In this document: positions 37,908-45,825 of the stretch, piece after piece
Position numbering within the stretch: position 1 is the stretch's first letter
Layout: every line of letters starts with the position of its first letter
Origin: a virus
Length of the DNA stretch: 64,000 nucleotides
Reading direction: 5' to 3' (one strand)
Virus record (IMG/VR): IMGVR_UViG_3300027782_000030
Span: 1-64,000 of that record
The notes under the pieces: model-generated
What the model was told of the DNA's origin: nothing
The model's input: the letters and a program-made list of their open reading frames with translations, nothing else
Database searches by the model: none
Position numbers and translations under genes: made by a program

Positions 37908-38534
37908 ATGAGTGAGATTGTAATACCTTCAATTCGTGAAACATTGCGTATACAACGTTGGGACGATCATAGATACTATCATCATAGCAGAATTAATCAA
38001 TTCTTACATTTGATTTCGGCTACCAGTTTCTTGGTAGCATATGTATATTTGTTCATTAATCCTGTTATCAGTTCTTACATCGCTTGGTTCATTGCTATGA
38101 CAACACGCCAAATTGGGCATTTCTTTTTTGAACCCGATGGTTACGATGAATATAATAAGGCCACTTTTGAATACAAAGAAAAAATCAAAGTAGGTTTCAA
38201 TCTCAAACGTAAACGAGTGTTACTAGCATGTTGGGCAGCAGTACCTATACTAGCTTACTTTGATGCCGAACTTTTTAACTTTATCATGCCCGATGCTAGC
38301 CCAGATACACTGTTTAATCGTATTGGGTGGGGTTGGTTATGGTTGGGTGTAGCAGGTGTAGTATTTAGAATGATTCAACTTACCGCAATCGATAGTCGCC
38401 GAACTGCTATTACTTGGTGTATTAAGATCATAACAGATCCATTCCATGACGTAATTATCTATCGTAACAGTTGGTTATATTTGTTGCGGGGCCAACTCAT
38501 TGACCCCGACTTAAGACAAGACTACGAAGATTAA
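37908..38534 (+). CDS. Integral membrane protein, Mpo1/DUF962-like
   Basis: 208 residues. HRYYHHSRINQFLHLISATS with clustered His near the first membrane segment, then IGHFFFEPDGYDEYNKA and a C-terminal ITDPFHDVIIYRNSWLYLLR recall the His-rich core of Mpo1/DUF962 fatty-acid dioxygenases. Four hydrophobic helices are visible. It starts from a consensus late box with Shine-Dalgarno. Its last five codons are copied in the repeat at 39148. Lipid oxidation is a plausible role, given the desaturase nearby. Confidence 0.6.
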   Translation: MSEIVIPSIRETLRIQRWDDHRYYHHSRINQFLHLISATSFLVAYVYLFINPVISSYIAWFIAMTTRQIGHFFFEPDGYDEYNKATFEYKEKIKVGFNLKRKRVLLACWAAVPILAYFDAELFNFIMPDASPDTLFNRIGWGWLWLGVAGVVFRMIQLTAIDSRRTAITWCIKIITDPFHDVIIYRNSWLYLLRGQLIDPDLRQDYED

Positions 38535-38538
38535 TTTT
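38517..38538. repeat. 22-bp direct repeat, left copy
   Basis: Spans the last five codons and stop of the Mpo1-like gene plus TTTT. An exact copy is at 39148-39169; the copies bracket the 2OG-like gene 38563-39135. Confidence 0.92.
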
Positions 38539-38550
38539 CAAGACTTAGAT

Positions 38551-38558
38551 ATTAAATA
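38551..38558 (+). promoter_or_regulatory. Late promoter box, leaderless start
   Basis: ATTAAATA on the plus strand, 4 nt before ATG 38563, inside the repeat-bounded cassette. Confidence 0.5.
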
Positions 38559-38562
38559 ACTG

Positions 38563-39135
38563 ATGTACTATTTAGAATTGCCTAATTTTCCAACAGATGT
38601 ACTGACCGAGCAGTATCAACGTCCAGGCTCGTATGATATTAAAGTTAATTATTGGAATGTTAAAATAGAATTTTTTAAAAAACAGATAATTGATTTTTTT
38701 GTAAGTCATAATCTAGAATTAAAAGATGGAGAAATATTTAAGAAAAGTCCCGGAATAATAGGTATTGTTCATACTGATGTTGTTTGGGATAGTTTTCAAT
38801 CTGCATGGACCCGTTGGCATTGTGCTGTTAATATTAACCTTGACAACACTAATTCATTGATGTATTGGTTTTCAACTACCGATACTGAAGTGTATCCCAT
38901 GCCAGGAGCAACTGGATTAAGAGGAATTCATTATGGCACTAAAAATAATAACAACTTTCATGACCGTGATGAATATACAGTCCTCGATAGTTTTTGCATT
39001 AATGGTCCAACGCTAGTAAGAACCAGTGTTCCTCACTTGGTTAAGAATTTAGATAATAAAGATCGATGGTGCCTTAGTCTAAGATTTAAGGGAAACCCAA
39101 CTTTTGAAGAATGTGCTAAGAAATTGCTCCTTTAA
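38563..39135 (+). CDS. 2OG-Fe(II) oxygenase-like protein 8
   Basis: 190 residues. His70-Thr-Asp72 in IIGIVHTDVVWD, distal His158 in LVRTSVPHLVKN and Arg in NKDRWCLSLRFKGNPTFEEC complete the iron and 2OG-binding set; HCAVNINLDNTNSLMYWF forms the central strands. The RWC-S block is shared with paralogue 1 and RF-GNPT-EE with paralogue 3. The cassette is bounded by 22-bp repeats and has a leaderless late box. Confidence 0.74.
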   Translation: MYYLELPNFPTDVLTEQYQRPGSYDIKVNYWNVKIEFFKKQIIDFFVSHNLELKDGEIFKKSPGIIGIVHTDVVWDSFQSAWTRWHCAVNINLDNTNSLMYWFSTTDTEVYPMPGATGLRGIHYGTKNNNNFHDRDEYTVLDSFCINGPTLVRTSVPHLVKNLDNKDRWCLSLRFKGNPTFEECAKKLLL

Positions 39136-39147
39136 AGTGATCTACAC

Positions 39148-39169
39148 CAAGACTACGAAGATTAATTTT
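39148..39169. repeat. 22-bp direct repeat, right copy
   Basis: Exact copy of 38517-38538; overlaps the 3' end of the following minus-strand gene. Confidence 0.92.
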
Positions 39170-39515
39170 TAGACATTGACCCAATTTTATTAGGCATATT
39201 CATTCTGTCTTCAATGACGGCAATATGCTGACGATTCTCAGCAATCATGTCACGATTCTTTTGAATCTCTTTCTCTAAGTCTTGTCTTAGTTTCTCTCTC
39301 GCTAACTCTGCACCTGAGTTGGTTGCTTGTTTGTTATCACTAGTAACCACTAGAGAAATCTTACCATTTAATATAGTAACATCGTGGCTGAGATTTTGTA
39401 GGGCACTCATTAGATAAACTACACATGAGAATAATAATGGTAATAGAGCAAAACTAATCTTTTCAATTAATTGGCTTTTGGCGTGTGCTTGGTCAACTTT
39501 TTCCTGCATATCCAT
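39162..39515 (-). CDS. Membrane protein with C-terminal coiled coil
   Basis: 117 residues. One membrane helix ISFALLPLLFSCVVYLMSAL (about 20-40), then a heptad-like region AREKLRQDLEKEIQKNRDMI and ENRQHIAVIEDRM. AGAGGAG precedes the ATG and a late box lies 16 nt upstream. Last gene of a minus-strand set that includes a second coiled-coil membrane protein, so the two may form a complex. Resembles small membrane proteins near lysis or virion genes in T4-like phages. Confidence 0.65.
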   Translation of the reverse strand: MDMQEKVDQAHAKSQLIEKISFALLPLLFSCVVYLMSALQNLSHDVTILNGKISLVVTSDNKQATNSGAELAREKLRQDLEKEIQKNRDMIAENRQHIAVIEDRMNMPNKIGSMSKN

Positions 39516-39531
39516 AATCTCCTCTTTTAAC

Positions 39532-39539
39532 TATTTATT
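39532..39539 (-). promoter_or_regulatory. T4-like late promoter box
   Basis: AATAAATA on the minus strand, 16 nt before ATG 39515. Confidence 0.45.
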
Positions 39540-39547
39540 ATAATATA

Positions 39548-40168
39548 CTATTTACCAGCTAGTGGATTATCTATAGCTTTTTGAATCTTTTGGTCAACTT
39601 CTCTTTTTAGTACTTCTACTTCACGGTTTATTTCTCTACGGGCAGTAGTAAACTCTGAATTAATCTCTTTACGAGTTTGTTCCATATCTTTGCGTATGGT
39701 AGCAGCCTCACTACGGGCTCTTTCTAAATCTTCACGCACTGCTTTACGCATATCACGCATTTCTTGTTCAGTTTCACGCTGTGCTTGTTTAACGCTGCGT
39801 TCTACTTGTTCTGTAACACTTTCATTACGACGGATATCATTCTTTAAATCGTTTTTGATATCTCTAGTATAGTCACTAGTCTTGCCTGAATTTTCTTCCA
39901 TTACAGCCAATCGTTTATCAAAGCCCGACAGATCAGGAGCAGTGTATTCAGAAATCTTTTTCTTCATACTTTGATAGTCTTTATATACTTCAAAACAGCC
40001 ATATAAGCCACCCAATGTACTACTAACAATAGTAAATGCTACCATAAGTTTAGCAGGGGTAAATTCATAGCCACCAATACTAATTACAGTATCTTTGCTA
40101 GCATATTTTTTTACTGCGGCTTCGGCGTCATCAATCTTAGCGTCTACGCTTTTAATTTCTTCAGTCAT
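39548..40168 (-). CDS. Membrane-anchored long coiled-coil protein
   Basis: 206 residues. A membrane helix at about 36-56 (LMVAFTIVSSTLGGLYGCFE) is followed by some 140 residues of highly charged heptads (EQVERSVKQAQRETEQEMRD, KAVREDLERARSEAATIRKD). It starts 1 bp after the 792-aa gene stops, so it is translationally coupled to it. Rod-like architecture resembles phage membrane proteins that organise virion or envelope components. Function unknown. Confidence 0.7.
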   Translation of the reverse strand: MTEEIKSVDAKIDDAEAAVKKYASKDTVISIGGYEFTPAKLMVAFTIVSSTLGGLYGCFEVYKDYQSMKKKISEYTAPDLSGFDKRLAVMEENSGKTSDYTRDIKNDLKNDIRRNESVTEQVERSVKQAQRETEQEMRDMRKAVREDLERARSEAATIRKDMEQTRKEINSEFTTARREINREVEVLKREVDQKIQKAIDNPLAGK

Positions 40169-40169
40169 A

Positions 40170-42548
40170 TCATCTCCTATACTGTTGTTCTATCATCTGT
40201 TGATGCAGGCGGTCTGTTGATAACTGTCTTAACGCTCTAGCATTATCAACTGGTACTTGATTCTTATAGATTTCTTTTGGTTCATACATTTTCCCATCTT
40301 TGAGTACTAAATTAGTATAGTTACTGTAACCAACTGGAGTAGTAGCCATCTTATTAATATCTACATTACCTGCTAGTTCGTTTGCTGCGACATTAGTTTT
40401 TACTTTTTGATTTGACTCTGTAGTAGAATTTGTAGTTACAATCGGTTTTGTTTCAACTACTTCATTAAGTGGGTCTGTGCGATTAGTCACAAATCCTGCT
40501 GTACTGCTAACCTGTTCTACTTCCGCTTGTCTAGTAAAACTCACCTGCTGTGCTGTGGTCTGTTGCTGCTGTTCAACAGGTGCTGCTGCCATAGCATAAA
40601 ACAATGTGTTCTGAGGTTGTACATAGGCAAACGTCATAGAAGATTGTTGATCGGTTGAAGATTGTGAAAATACAGGTGTATTTGGTGTAGTAATTGTTGA
40701 AGTTACTGCGGTCGCCACTGTTGTATTAGCAGATTTGTTAGGTTGCGGGGGTAGACTACTTGTTACTGTAATTTGAACAGGTTGAGTTGATTGTACCCTG
40801 TTAAAATAAGTTTGAGCAGCAGATATCATGCTATATTGTGAATCATTAGCCGTTGATGTAGTAGGTGACACAGCAGCAACTACGGGTGTAGATACTCTCA
40901 ATGGGGCGGTTTGAACAGTTGTTGCCACTGTGACAGATTTATTTTCTGTATTAAGGGATGCTGCATTAATCATTGATGGACCTGATTGCGCTTGGCTAAC
41001 AGGCGCATTCGCAGTAGCAGTATTGGCTTGTCGTTGAGTCTGTACCGATAAGTTGGATAATGTTTGGCTCATTGTCACTGCGGCTGCGGCCACTGACACT
41101 GCCTGTTGTTGAACCTGATCCCCAGTTGCTGCTGCTTCTGTTATAGCCATTTGCACTGCGGAATTTTGTATTGTCTGCTCACGTTGTTGGTTCTTGGCAA
41201 TTGTGCTGAGTGCTGCTGCTACAGTTTTGGATTGAGGACTGCCTTTGGTCGTTGTGGTATTACTTGTTTGCTGTGGGGGCAATGATTGGACAACGTTAAC
41301 AGTGGTACTAGATACAGACGGTTCTATTGTTGGCGTAGATACTGTATTGCTAGCACTAAGTTTAGCAGCCATTGCTTGAGCAAAGCCACTACAGTCGGAA
41401 CTATACAATGGATTCTTAACGCAAGGATCTGGTGTATAGATTAAGCTCATTGAATAATTGCCAATTGAAGACCCTACACCAGATGCTCCTCCTGAAAGTC
41501 TAATATTGCCCAGTGAAGTTTGATTCATACTGCTTGATAGTAGAAGTTGTGAATTTACTGTTCCACTAGTACCTTCACTGTTGAAACTATGATTTCTTGA
41601 AATTAGTGTTTGATTATTACTGTTGGTCATTGAAGCACTAGCACTTACATATGCTGGAGTGTTCATCATCCAACTACATGACCCATCTTGATTCCAAGCA
41701 GTACATCCAAAGAACCCTTGCCCTACTGTATAATCAAATTTATAATTAAAGCCATGTACTGTAGCACCAAACCCAGCACTTTTTAATGCTGTGTTAATAG
41801 CAACTACTTGAGTCATTGAAGTAGATACAGCATCAGGATTTGGGGCAAGATTGCCGGTAGTTATTATGTTACCAAATCCCGAGCAAGTAGAACTGTAAGC
41901 AGGATTTAATTTACAAGGATCTACCGTGTATAGCAAATTGAAACTGTCAACATGAACTCTAGGGCCATAATAGCCTAGCCAAGTATTTTGATCCTTTCCA
42001 GTAAAACTAACTGTTAGGCTACTAGCTGAAGCAATATCATAGCGATTATTAAAAAATTGCGTACCCGAAAATGAAGTAAAGCTTGGCAAGTTTTGATTAT
42101 AGTTGTAGTTGAAACTTTCTATAATATTACCAGTAGCTCCCTTTAGCGATACATTACCGGTCAGTGTTCCCCTATTACCCTCGTAATTGTTGAGGTCATT
42201 ATTGATTTGCCATAGGTATCTGTATCCACTAAGTTGAACTCCTGCTCCAGCATTTGCCAATGCTTGATTAATAGCAACTGTTTGACTAACAGTGCGAGAA
42301 GCATAACTAAAGATGATGTTACCCGTGCCAGGATTATATGCTGGTGTAGGTCCACCACTGGTTCCACCTGCCTCACCAGTAACAGTATTGTTCCATGGTA
42401 GTCCCCCACCTAAATTCAGTATATTATTAGTACTGTTAAGTTGTAGTCCTGTAACTGGATCTAGATTTTGAGCATTAATGGAAGCCGAATAGCTTGAAAG
42501 CAACCATGCCCAACAAACTACCCAACCCAATTTTCTTAAGAGAATCAT
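40170..42548 (-). CDS. Large exported phage protein with Cys-containing repeats
   Basis: 792 residues. Signal peptide MILLRKLGWVVCWAWLLSSY ending SINA. Two related domains each close with a Cys block: YTVDPCKLNPAYSSTCSGFG and YTPDPCVKNPLYSSDCSGFA. A long Ala/Gln/Ser/Thr-rich segment (about 390-720) follows, then a compact tail (LVLKDGKMYEPKEIYKNQVP). Its start overlaps the end of the repeat-protein gene by 74 bp. Exported phage proteins of this size are rare; it may form a surface structure with its neighbours. Confidence 0.7.
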   Translation of the reverse strand: MILLRKLGWVVCWAWLLSSYSASINAQNLDPVTGLQLNSTNNILNLGGGLPWNNTVTGEAGGTSGGPTPAYNPGTGNIIFSYASRTVSQTVAINQALANAGAGVQLSGYRYLWQINNDLNNYEGNRGTLTGNVSLKGATGNIIESFNYNYNQNLPSFTSFSGTQFFNNRYDIASASSLTVSFTGKDQNTWLGYYGPRVHVDSFNLLYTVDPCKLNPAYSSTCSGFGNIITTGNLAPNPDAVSTSMTQVVAINTALKSAGFGATVHGFNYKFDYTVGQGFFGCTAWNQDGSCSWMMNTPAYVSASASMTNSNNQTLISRNHSFNSEGTSGTVNSQLLLSSSMNQTSLGNIRLSGGASGVGSSIGNYSMSLIYTPDPCVKNPLYSSDCSGFAQAMAAKLSASNTVSTPTIEPSVSSTTVNVVQSLPPQQTSNTTTTKGSPQSKTVAAALSTIAKNQQREQTIQNSAVQMAITEAAATGDQVQQQAVSVAAAAVTMSQTLSNLSVQTQRQANTATANAPVSQAQSGPSMINAASLNTENKSVTVATTVQTAPLRVSTPVVAAVSPTTSTANDSQYSMISAAQTYFNRVQSTQPVQITVTSSLPPQPNKSANTTVATAVTSTITTPNTPVFSQSSTDQQSSMTFAYVQPQNTLFYAMAAAPVEQQQQTTAQQVSFTRQAEVEQVSSTAGFVTNRTDPLNEVVETKPIVTTNSTTESNQKVKTNVAANELAGNVDINKMATTPVGYSNYTNLVLKDGKMYEPKEIYKNQVPVDNARALRQLSTDRLHQQMIEQQYRR

Positions 42549-44013
42549 CTTCTTTTACCTCTATTGCTACTGGCATTTTTTCAGGATTAGCCTCCCATGC
42601 TGCTCTTGCTGCTTCACCTATCTTACCTTCATACGGGCAAGGTGTGCCTGCGCTCCACATAGCATCAAACACACGGCGATCCTGACACATTGTGGCAACT
42701 GCTGCTACCTTCATACCCATATCGTAAAGTGTTTTGGCTAACTTTAGTCTTTCGCAATTAACATCTCTAATAGTAGAACCACTACTAACACCAAAGATTT
42801 GTGTTTGAACAGCACCACTTACACCAGTGGTACATAGGTCAGCATTACCACCACTCATCATTGTGGGGGCAATGGCTGTGGGAGGAGGTTGAATGACTCG
42901 TTGTGTAATTTCTGATGAGTTAATATTGCGGTTAGTCATGTCACCAGTTTGTACGTTTTGATTGACATTGTTGCTATTATTAACATTATTGCTAGTACTT
43001 GCACTTACACTAGTGTTGACATTATTGTTATTGTTAGTCATTGTACCAGTGTTAATGTTATTATTGGTATTGACATTACTATTTGTGCTGGTACTAGTAT
43101 TAATATTTCTATTGGTCATACTGCCACTAGTAATATTATTATTGGTGTTGACATTTGTGCTTGTGCTTGTGCTGGCATTGTTATTATTGTAAGTCATTGT
43201 GCCAGTGTTCACATTAATGTTTTTATTAGTACTTGTGCTAGTATTGACATTATTATTGTTATTAGTCATTGTACCATAGTTGAAATTGGTACTGGTATTA
43301 ATGTTTTTATTTGTGCTTGTACTGGTATTGATATTTTTATTAACGTTGTTGCTAGTACTGACATTATTATTATTGTATGTCATTGTACCAGTATTGACAT
43401 TGATGTTTTTATTGGTATTAGTGCTGGTACTTGTGCTGGTATTGTTATTATTATATGTCATCGTACCTGAATTAATATTATTATTGGTATTAACACTAGT
43501 ACTAGTACTAGTACTAGTACTAACATTGTTGTTATTATTAGTCATTGTACCACTATTGACATTATTGTTGTTGTATGTCATTGTACCACTATTAACATTG
43601 TTATTAGTATTAACACTGGTACTGACATTGTTATTATTGTTAGTCATTGTACCGGTGTTTACATTGTTATTGTTGTAGGTTACTGTTCCACTATTAACAT
43701 TATTATTGTTATTATTGTAGGTAACCGTACCACTGTTGACATTGTTATTGGTTACAGTGCCACTTTGAATATTATTATTTGTATTGACACTGGTATTGAG
43801 ATTAGTACTATTACTGTTTACTGTACTAGCACTGGTGCTGGTACTATTACTGGTGCTGGTATTATTGGTATTAACCGTACTGGTGCTATTACTTGTACTA
43901 TTGGTGTCTACTAATGTCTTAGAATCGTATCCACCTTGATTAATTAAGGTTTGAGCATTAACCGTAATTGCAGACAACAATATACTGGTATATACCAATA
44001 TTTTTTTAAGCAT
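42475..44013 (-). CDS. Exported Asn/Ser/Thr repeat protein
   Basis: 512 residues. Signal peptide MLKKILVYTSILLSAITVNA, then about 340 residues of degenerate units such as NVNTGTMTYNNNN and NSGTMTNNNNNVSTS, which suggest a beta-solenoid or an extended surface filament. The C-terminal domain (GGNADLCTTGVSGAVQTQIF, LAKTLYDMGMKVAAVATMCQ, GTPCPYEGKIGEAARAAWEA) is folded and has four Cys; it ends in a hydrophobic helix. AGGGGAAAAG precedes the ATG. First gene of the exported-protein operon. Confidence 0.72.
   Translation of the reverse strand: MLKKILVYTSILLSAITVNAQTLINQGGYDSKTLVDTNSTSNSTSTVNTNNTSTSNSTSTSASTVNSNSTNLNTSVNTNNNIQSGTVTNNNVNSGTVTYNNNNNNVNSGTVTYNNNNVNTGTMTNNNNNVSTSVNTNNNVNSGTMTYNNNNVNSGTMTNNNNNVSTSTSTSTSVNTNNNINSGTMTYNNNNTSTSTSTNTNKNINVNTGTMTYNNNNVSTSNNVNKNINTSTSTNKNINTSTNFNYGTMTNNNNNVNTSTSTNKNINVNTGTMTYNNNNASTSTSTNVNTNNNITSGSMTNRNINTSTSTNSNVNTNNNINTGTMTNNNNNVNTSVSASTSNNVNNSNNVNQNVQTGDMTNRNINSSEITQRVIQPPPTAIAPTMMSGGNADLCTTGVSGAVQTQIFGVSSGSTIRDVNCERLKLAKTLYDMGMKVAAVATMCQDRRVFDAMWSAGTPCPYEGKIGEAARAAWEANPEKMPVAIEVKEDDSLKKIGLGSLLGMVAFKLFGFH
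42950..43900 (-). repeat. Degenerate coding tandem repeats (Asn/Ser/Thr units)
   Basis: Irregular units of roughly 30-60 bp built from AAC/AAT, AGT/ACT and GTx codons inside the 512-aa gene. The units are not identical, vary in length and stay in frame, so this is protein-repeat evolution and not a CRISPR or satellite. Confidence 0.8.
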
Positions 44014-44047
44014 AAACTTTTCCCCTATTGTTAGAGAAGTTACTTAA

Positions 44048-44055
44048 TATTTACT
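44048..44055 (-). promoter_or_regulatory. T4-like late promoter box
   Basis: AGTAAATA on the minus strand, 34 nt before ATG 44013, with a strong Shine-Dalgarno between. Confidence 0.45.
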
Positions 44056-44064
44056 CTATTATCA

Positions 44065-45066
44065 TTAACATTTATCTACTAAGTTATCTCTGAAGATGCG
44101 CCAACATTCTTCCCAACTCCAACGTAGGCTAGCTTCTTCTACACGAATACGATCCAATCTTAAACATTGATCTATGGCTGTTTTTAAATCTTCATCCATA
44201 TAGCCTGTAACACCTTGATCTATAACATCTTTAGGTCCAACAACTGGATATGCTGCTACTGGTGTACCACAGGCCATTGCTTCAATCATTACTATACCAA
44301 ATGTATCCCAACGACTGGGGAATACAAATACATCAGCATCGGCATAATATTTGGCTAGTTCTGCCCCACGCTTCACCCCAACGAATTCAACATCAGGGTA
44401 TTCACGCTCCATACGGCGCCGGCATGGGCCATCACCTACTACTATTTTGGTAGCACCGGGATATGCTAACCTACAAAACTCATCTAAATTCTTTTCTTTA
44501 CTAACACGCCCTACGCTTAACAATATGGGTTGTGACTGTTCTGTAGCTGTTCTAGTGCTACTACCAAATATGCTACGATCAACCCCGCGAGTCCAAGGTT
44601 TAATATCAGTTCTAAATCCACGATTGGCTAGATCATCCACCATGCTTTGTGTAGTAGTTAGTACACGACCGCTGTGTTTATGAAACCAGCGTAAATAGCG
44701 ATAACTCCAACTTGTTGGTATGCCCGCAATCTTTTCTAGTGCTTCGGGGAAACGAGTGTGATAACTGGTATTGTAACACCAACCCCAATAGTCCATCCAA
44801 CAACGAGCAGCGAAGCCTACTGGCCCTTCTGTAGCAATGTGTATGTAGTCAGGATTTACTTTTTCAATAATCCTGCCAATCCCCCAAGTCCAACTAAGTT
44901 TGATCTCATTATAACCAGGGCAGGGAATATTATGGAACTGCCTGGGGTCAAGATAAACAAAATCATACCCATCACGCTCAGCCAAAACTTCCAAGTTATG
45001 AAATGTTGTAACAACGCCATTGATTTGTGCAGGTTCATTGTCGGTTATGATTAATACTGTTTTCAT
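44065..45066 (-). CDS. GT4-family glycosyltransferase
   Basis: 333 residues from ATG 45066; a GTG two codons earlier is too close to the AGAGG Shine-Dalgarno. GT-B halves are visible: NEPAQINGVVTTFHNLEVLA at the N-terminus; ILLSVGRVSKEKNLDEFCRL, VVGDGPCRRRMEREYPDVEF and VFVFPSRWDTFGIVMIEAMA (EX7E-type) at the C-terminus. Resembles the glycolipid or mannosyl transferases that are paired with LpxH-like phosphatases in proteobacteria, and the upstream gene here is such a phosphatase. Probably modifies the host surface lipid or LPS. Confidence 0.88.
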   Translation of the reverse strand: MKTVLIITDNEPAQINGVVTTFHNLEVLAERDGYDFVYLDPRQFHNIPCPGYNEIKLSWTWGIGRIIEKVNPDYIHIATEGPVGFAARCWMDYWGWCYNTSYHTRFPEALEKIAGIPTSWSYRYLRWFHKHSGRVLTTTQSMVDDLANRGFRTDIKPWTRGVDRSIFGSSTRTATEQSQPILLSVGRVSKEKNLDEFCRLAYPGATKIVVGDGPCRRRMEREYPDVEFVGVKRGAELAKYYADADVFVFPSRWDTFGIVMIEAMACGTPVAAYPVVGPKDVIDQGVTGYMDEDLKTAIDQCLRLDRIRVEEASLRWSWEECWRIFRDNLVDKC

Positions 45067-45820
45067 TTTCACGCACCTCTGACCAAGTTATAATTTCCCA
45101 ACGACCATCCCAATGTTCAACTAGTGCGGTACAACTTTCACACCAGTCACCATCGTTCATGTAGATTACGCCGTTGATTTCTTTGATTTCAGCCTTATGT
45201 ATATGCCCACAGATCACACCATCGTAGCCCTTCTTTTTGCAATAACCGGCTAGATTTTGTTCAAATTGAAACATAAAGTCTACCGCTTTTTTGACCCGGT
45301 GCTTAAGGTACAAGCTAAGGCTCCAGTAGCCAAAACCCAAACGATGACGAATCCAATTGAGTTTAGTATTGATATTGAGTACGCAGTCATATGCTTTGTC
45401 TCCTAATATGCTGAGCCAAGGGGCCAGCCTAGTAATACCATCAAATAAATCACCATGAACTACAAGATACCTTTTTCCATCTATACCGGTGTGAATAGCC
45501 TGATTACAGATTTTAATACGACCAAAACTAACACCATATGGTATAAGTGGGCGTAAAAATTCATCATGATTGCCTGCTACATAAACTACCTGTGTTCCGT
45601 GTTTAGCATGTCCTAATACACGGCGAATGACATTGGTATGGCTTTGATGCCACTTTAATGTGTTTTGTTTCATTTTCCACGCATCTATTATGTCACCCAC
45701 TAGATACAGTGTTTCACATGTATTATGTTTAAGAAAGTTGTTTAGATAGTCTGCTTTACAGGCTTTGGTACCGAGATGTACATCACTGATAGAGATTGTA
45801 CGATAAGTTTTTTGCGCCAT
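45035..45820 (-). CDS. LpxH-like metallophosphoesterase
   Basis: 261 residues from ATG 45820. Metallophosphatase signature: ISDVHLGTKACKADYL, YLVGDIIDAWKM, VVYVAGNHDEFLRPLI, LVVHGDLFDGITR and VICGHIHKAEIKEI. Matches the UDP-2,3-diacylglucosamine diphosphatase-like family. GTTAAATA lies 5 nt before the ATG with no Shine-Dalgarno. It overlaps the GT4 gene by 32 bp; the pair is known from bacterial chromosomes as a glycolipid module. Confidence 0.88.
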   Translation of the reverse strand: MAQKTYRTISISDVHLGTKACKADYLNNFLKHNTCETLYLVGDIIDAWKMKQNTLKWHQSHTNVIRRVLGHAKHGTQVVYVAGNHDEFLRPLIPYGVSFGRIKICNQAIHTGIDGKRYLVVHGDLFDGITRLAPWLSILGDKAYDCVLNINTKLNWIRHRLGFGYWSLSLYLKHRVKKAVDFMFQFEQNLAGYCKKKGYDGVICGHIHKAEIKEINGVIYMNDGDWCESCTALVEHWDGRWEIITWSEVRENENSINHNRQ

Positions 45821-45825
45821 ACTAC

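Noticed and set aside
42949-43678. Long plus-strand frames rich in Val, Leu and Ile opposite the repeat region
   Set aside because: They are the antisense of in-frame AAC/AAT/ACT repeat codons of the exported repeat protein; no Shine-Dalgarno and no sensible protein.
42950-43900. Possible CRISPR array or satellite
   Set aside because: Units are degenerate, vary in length, lack spacers and keep the coding frame of a signal-peptide protein.
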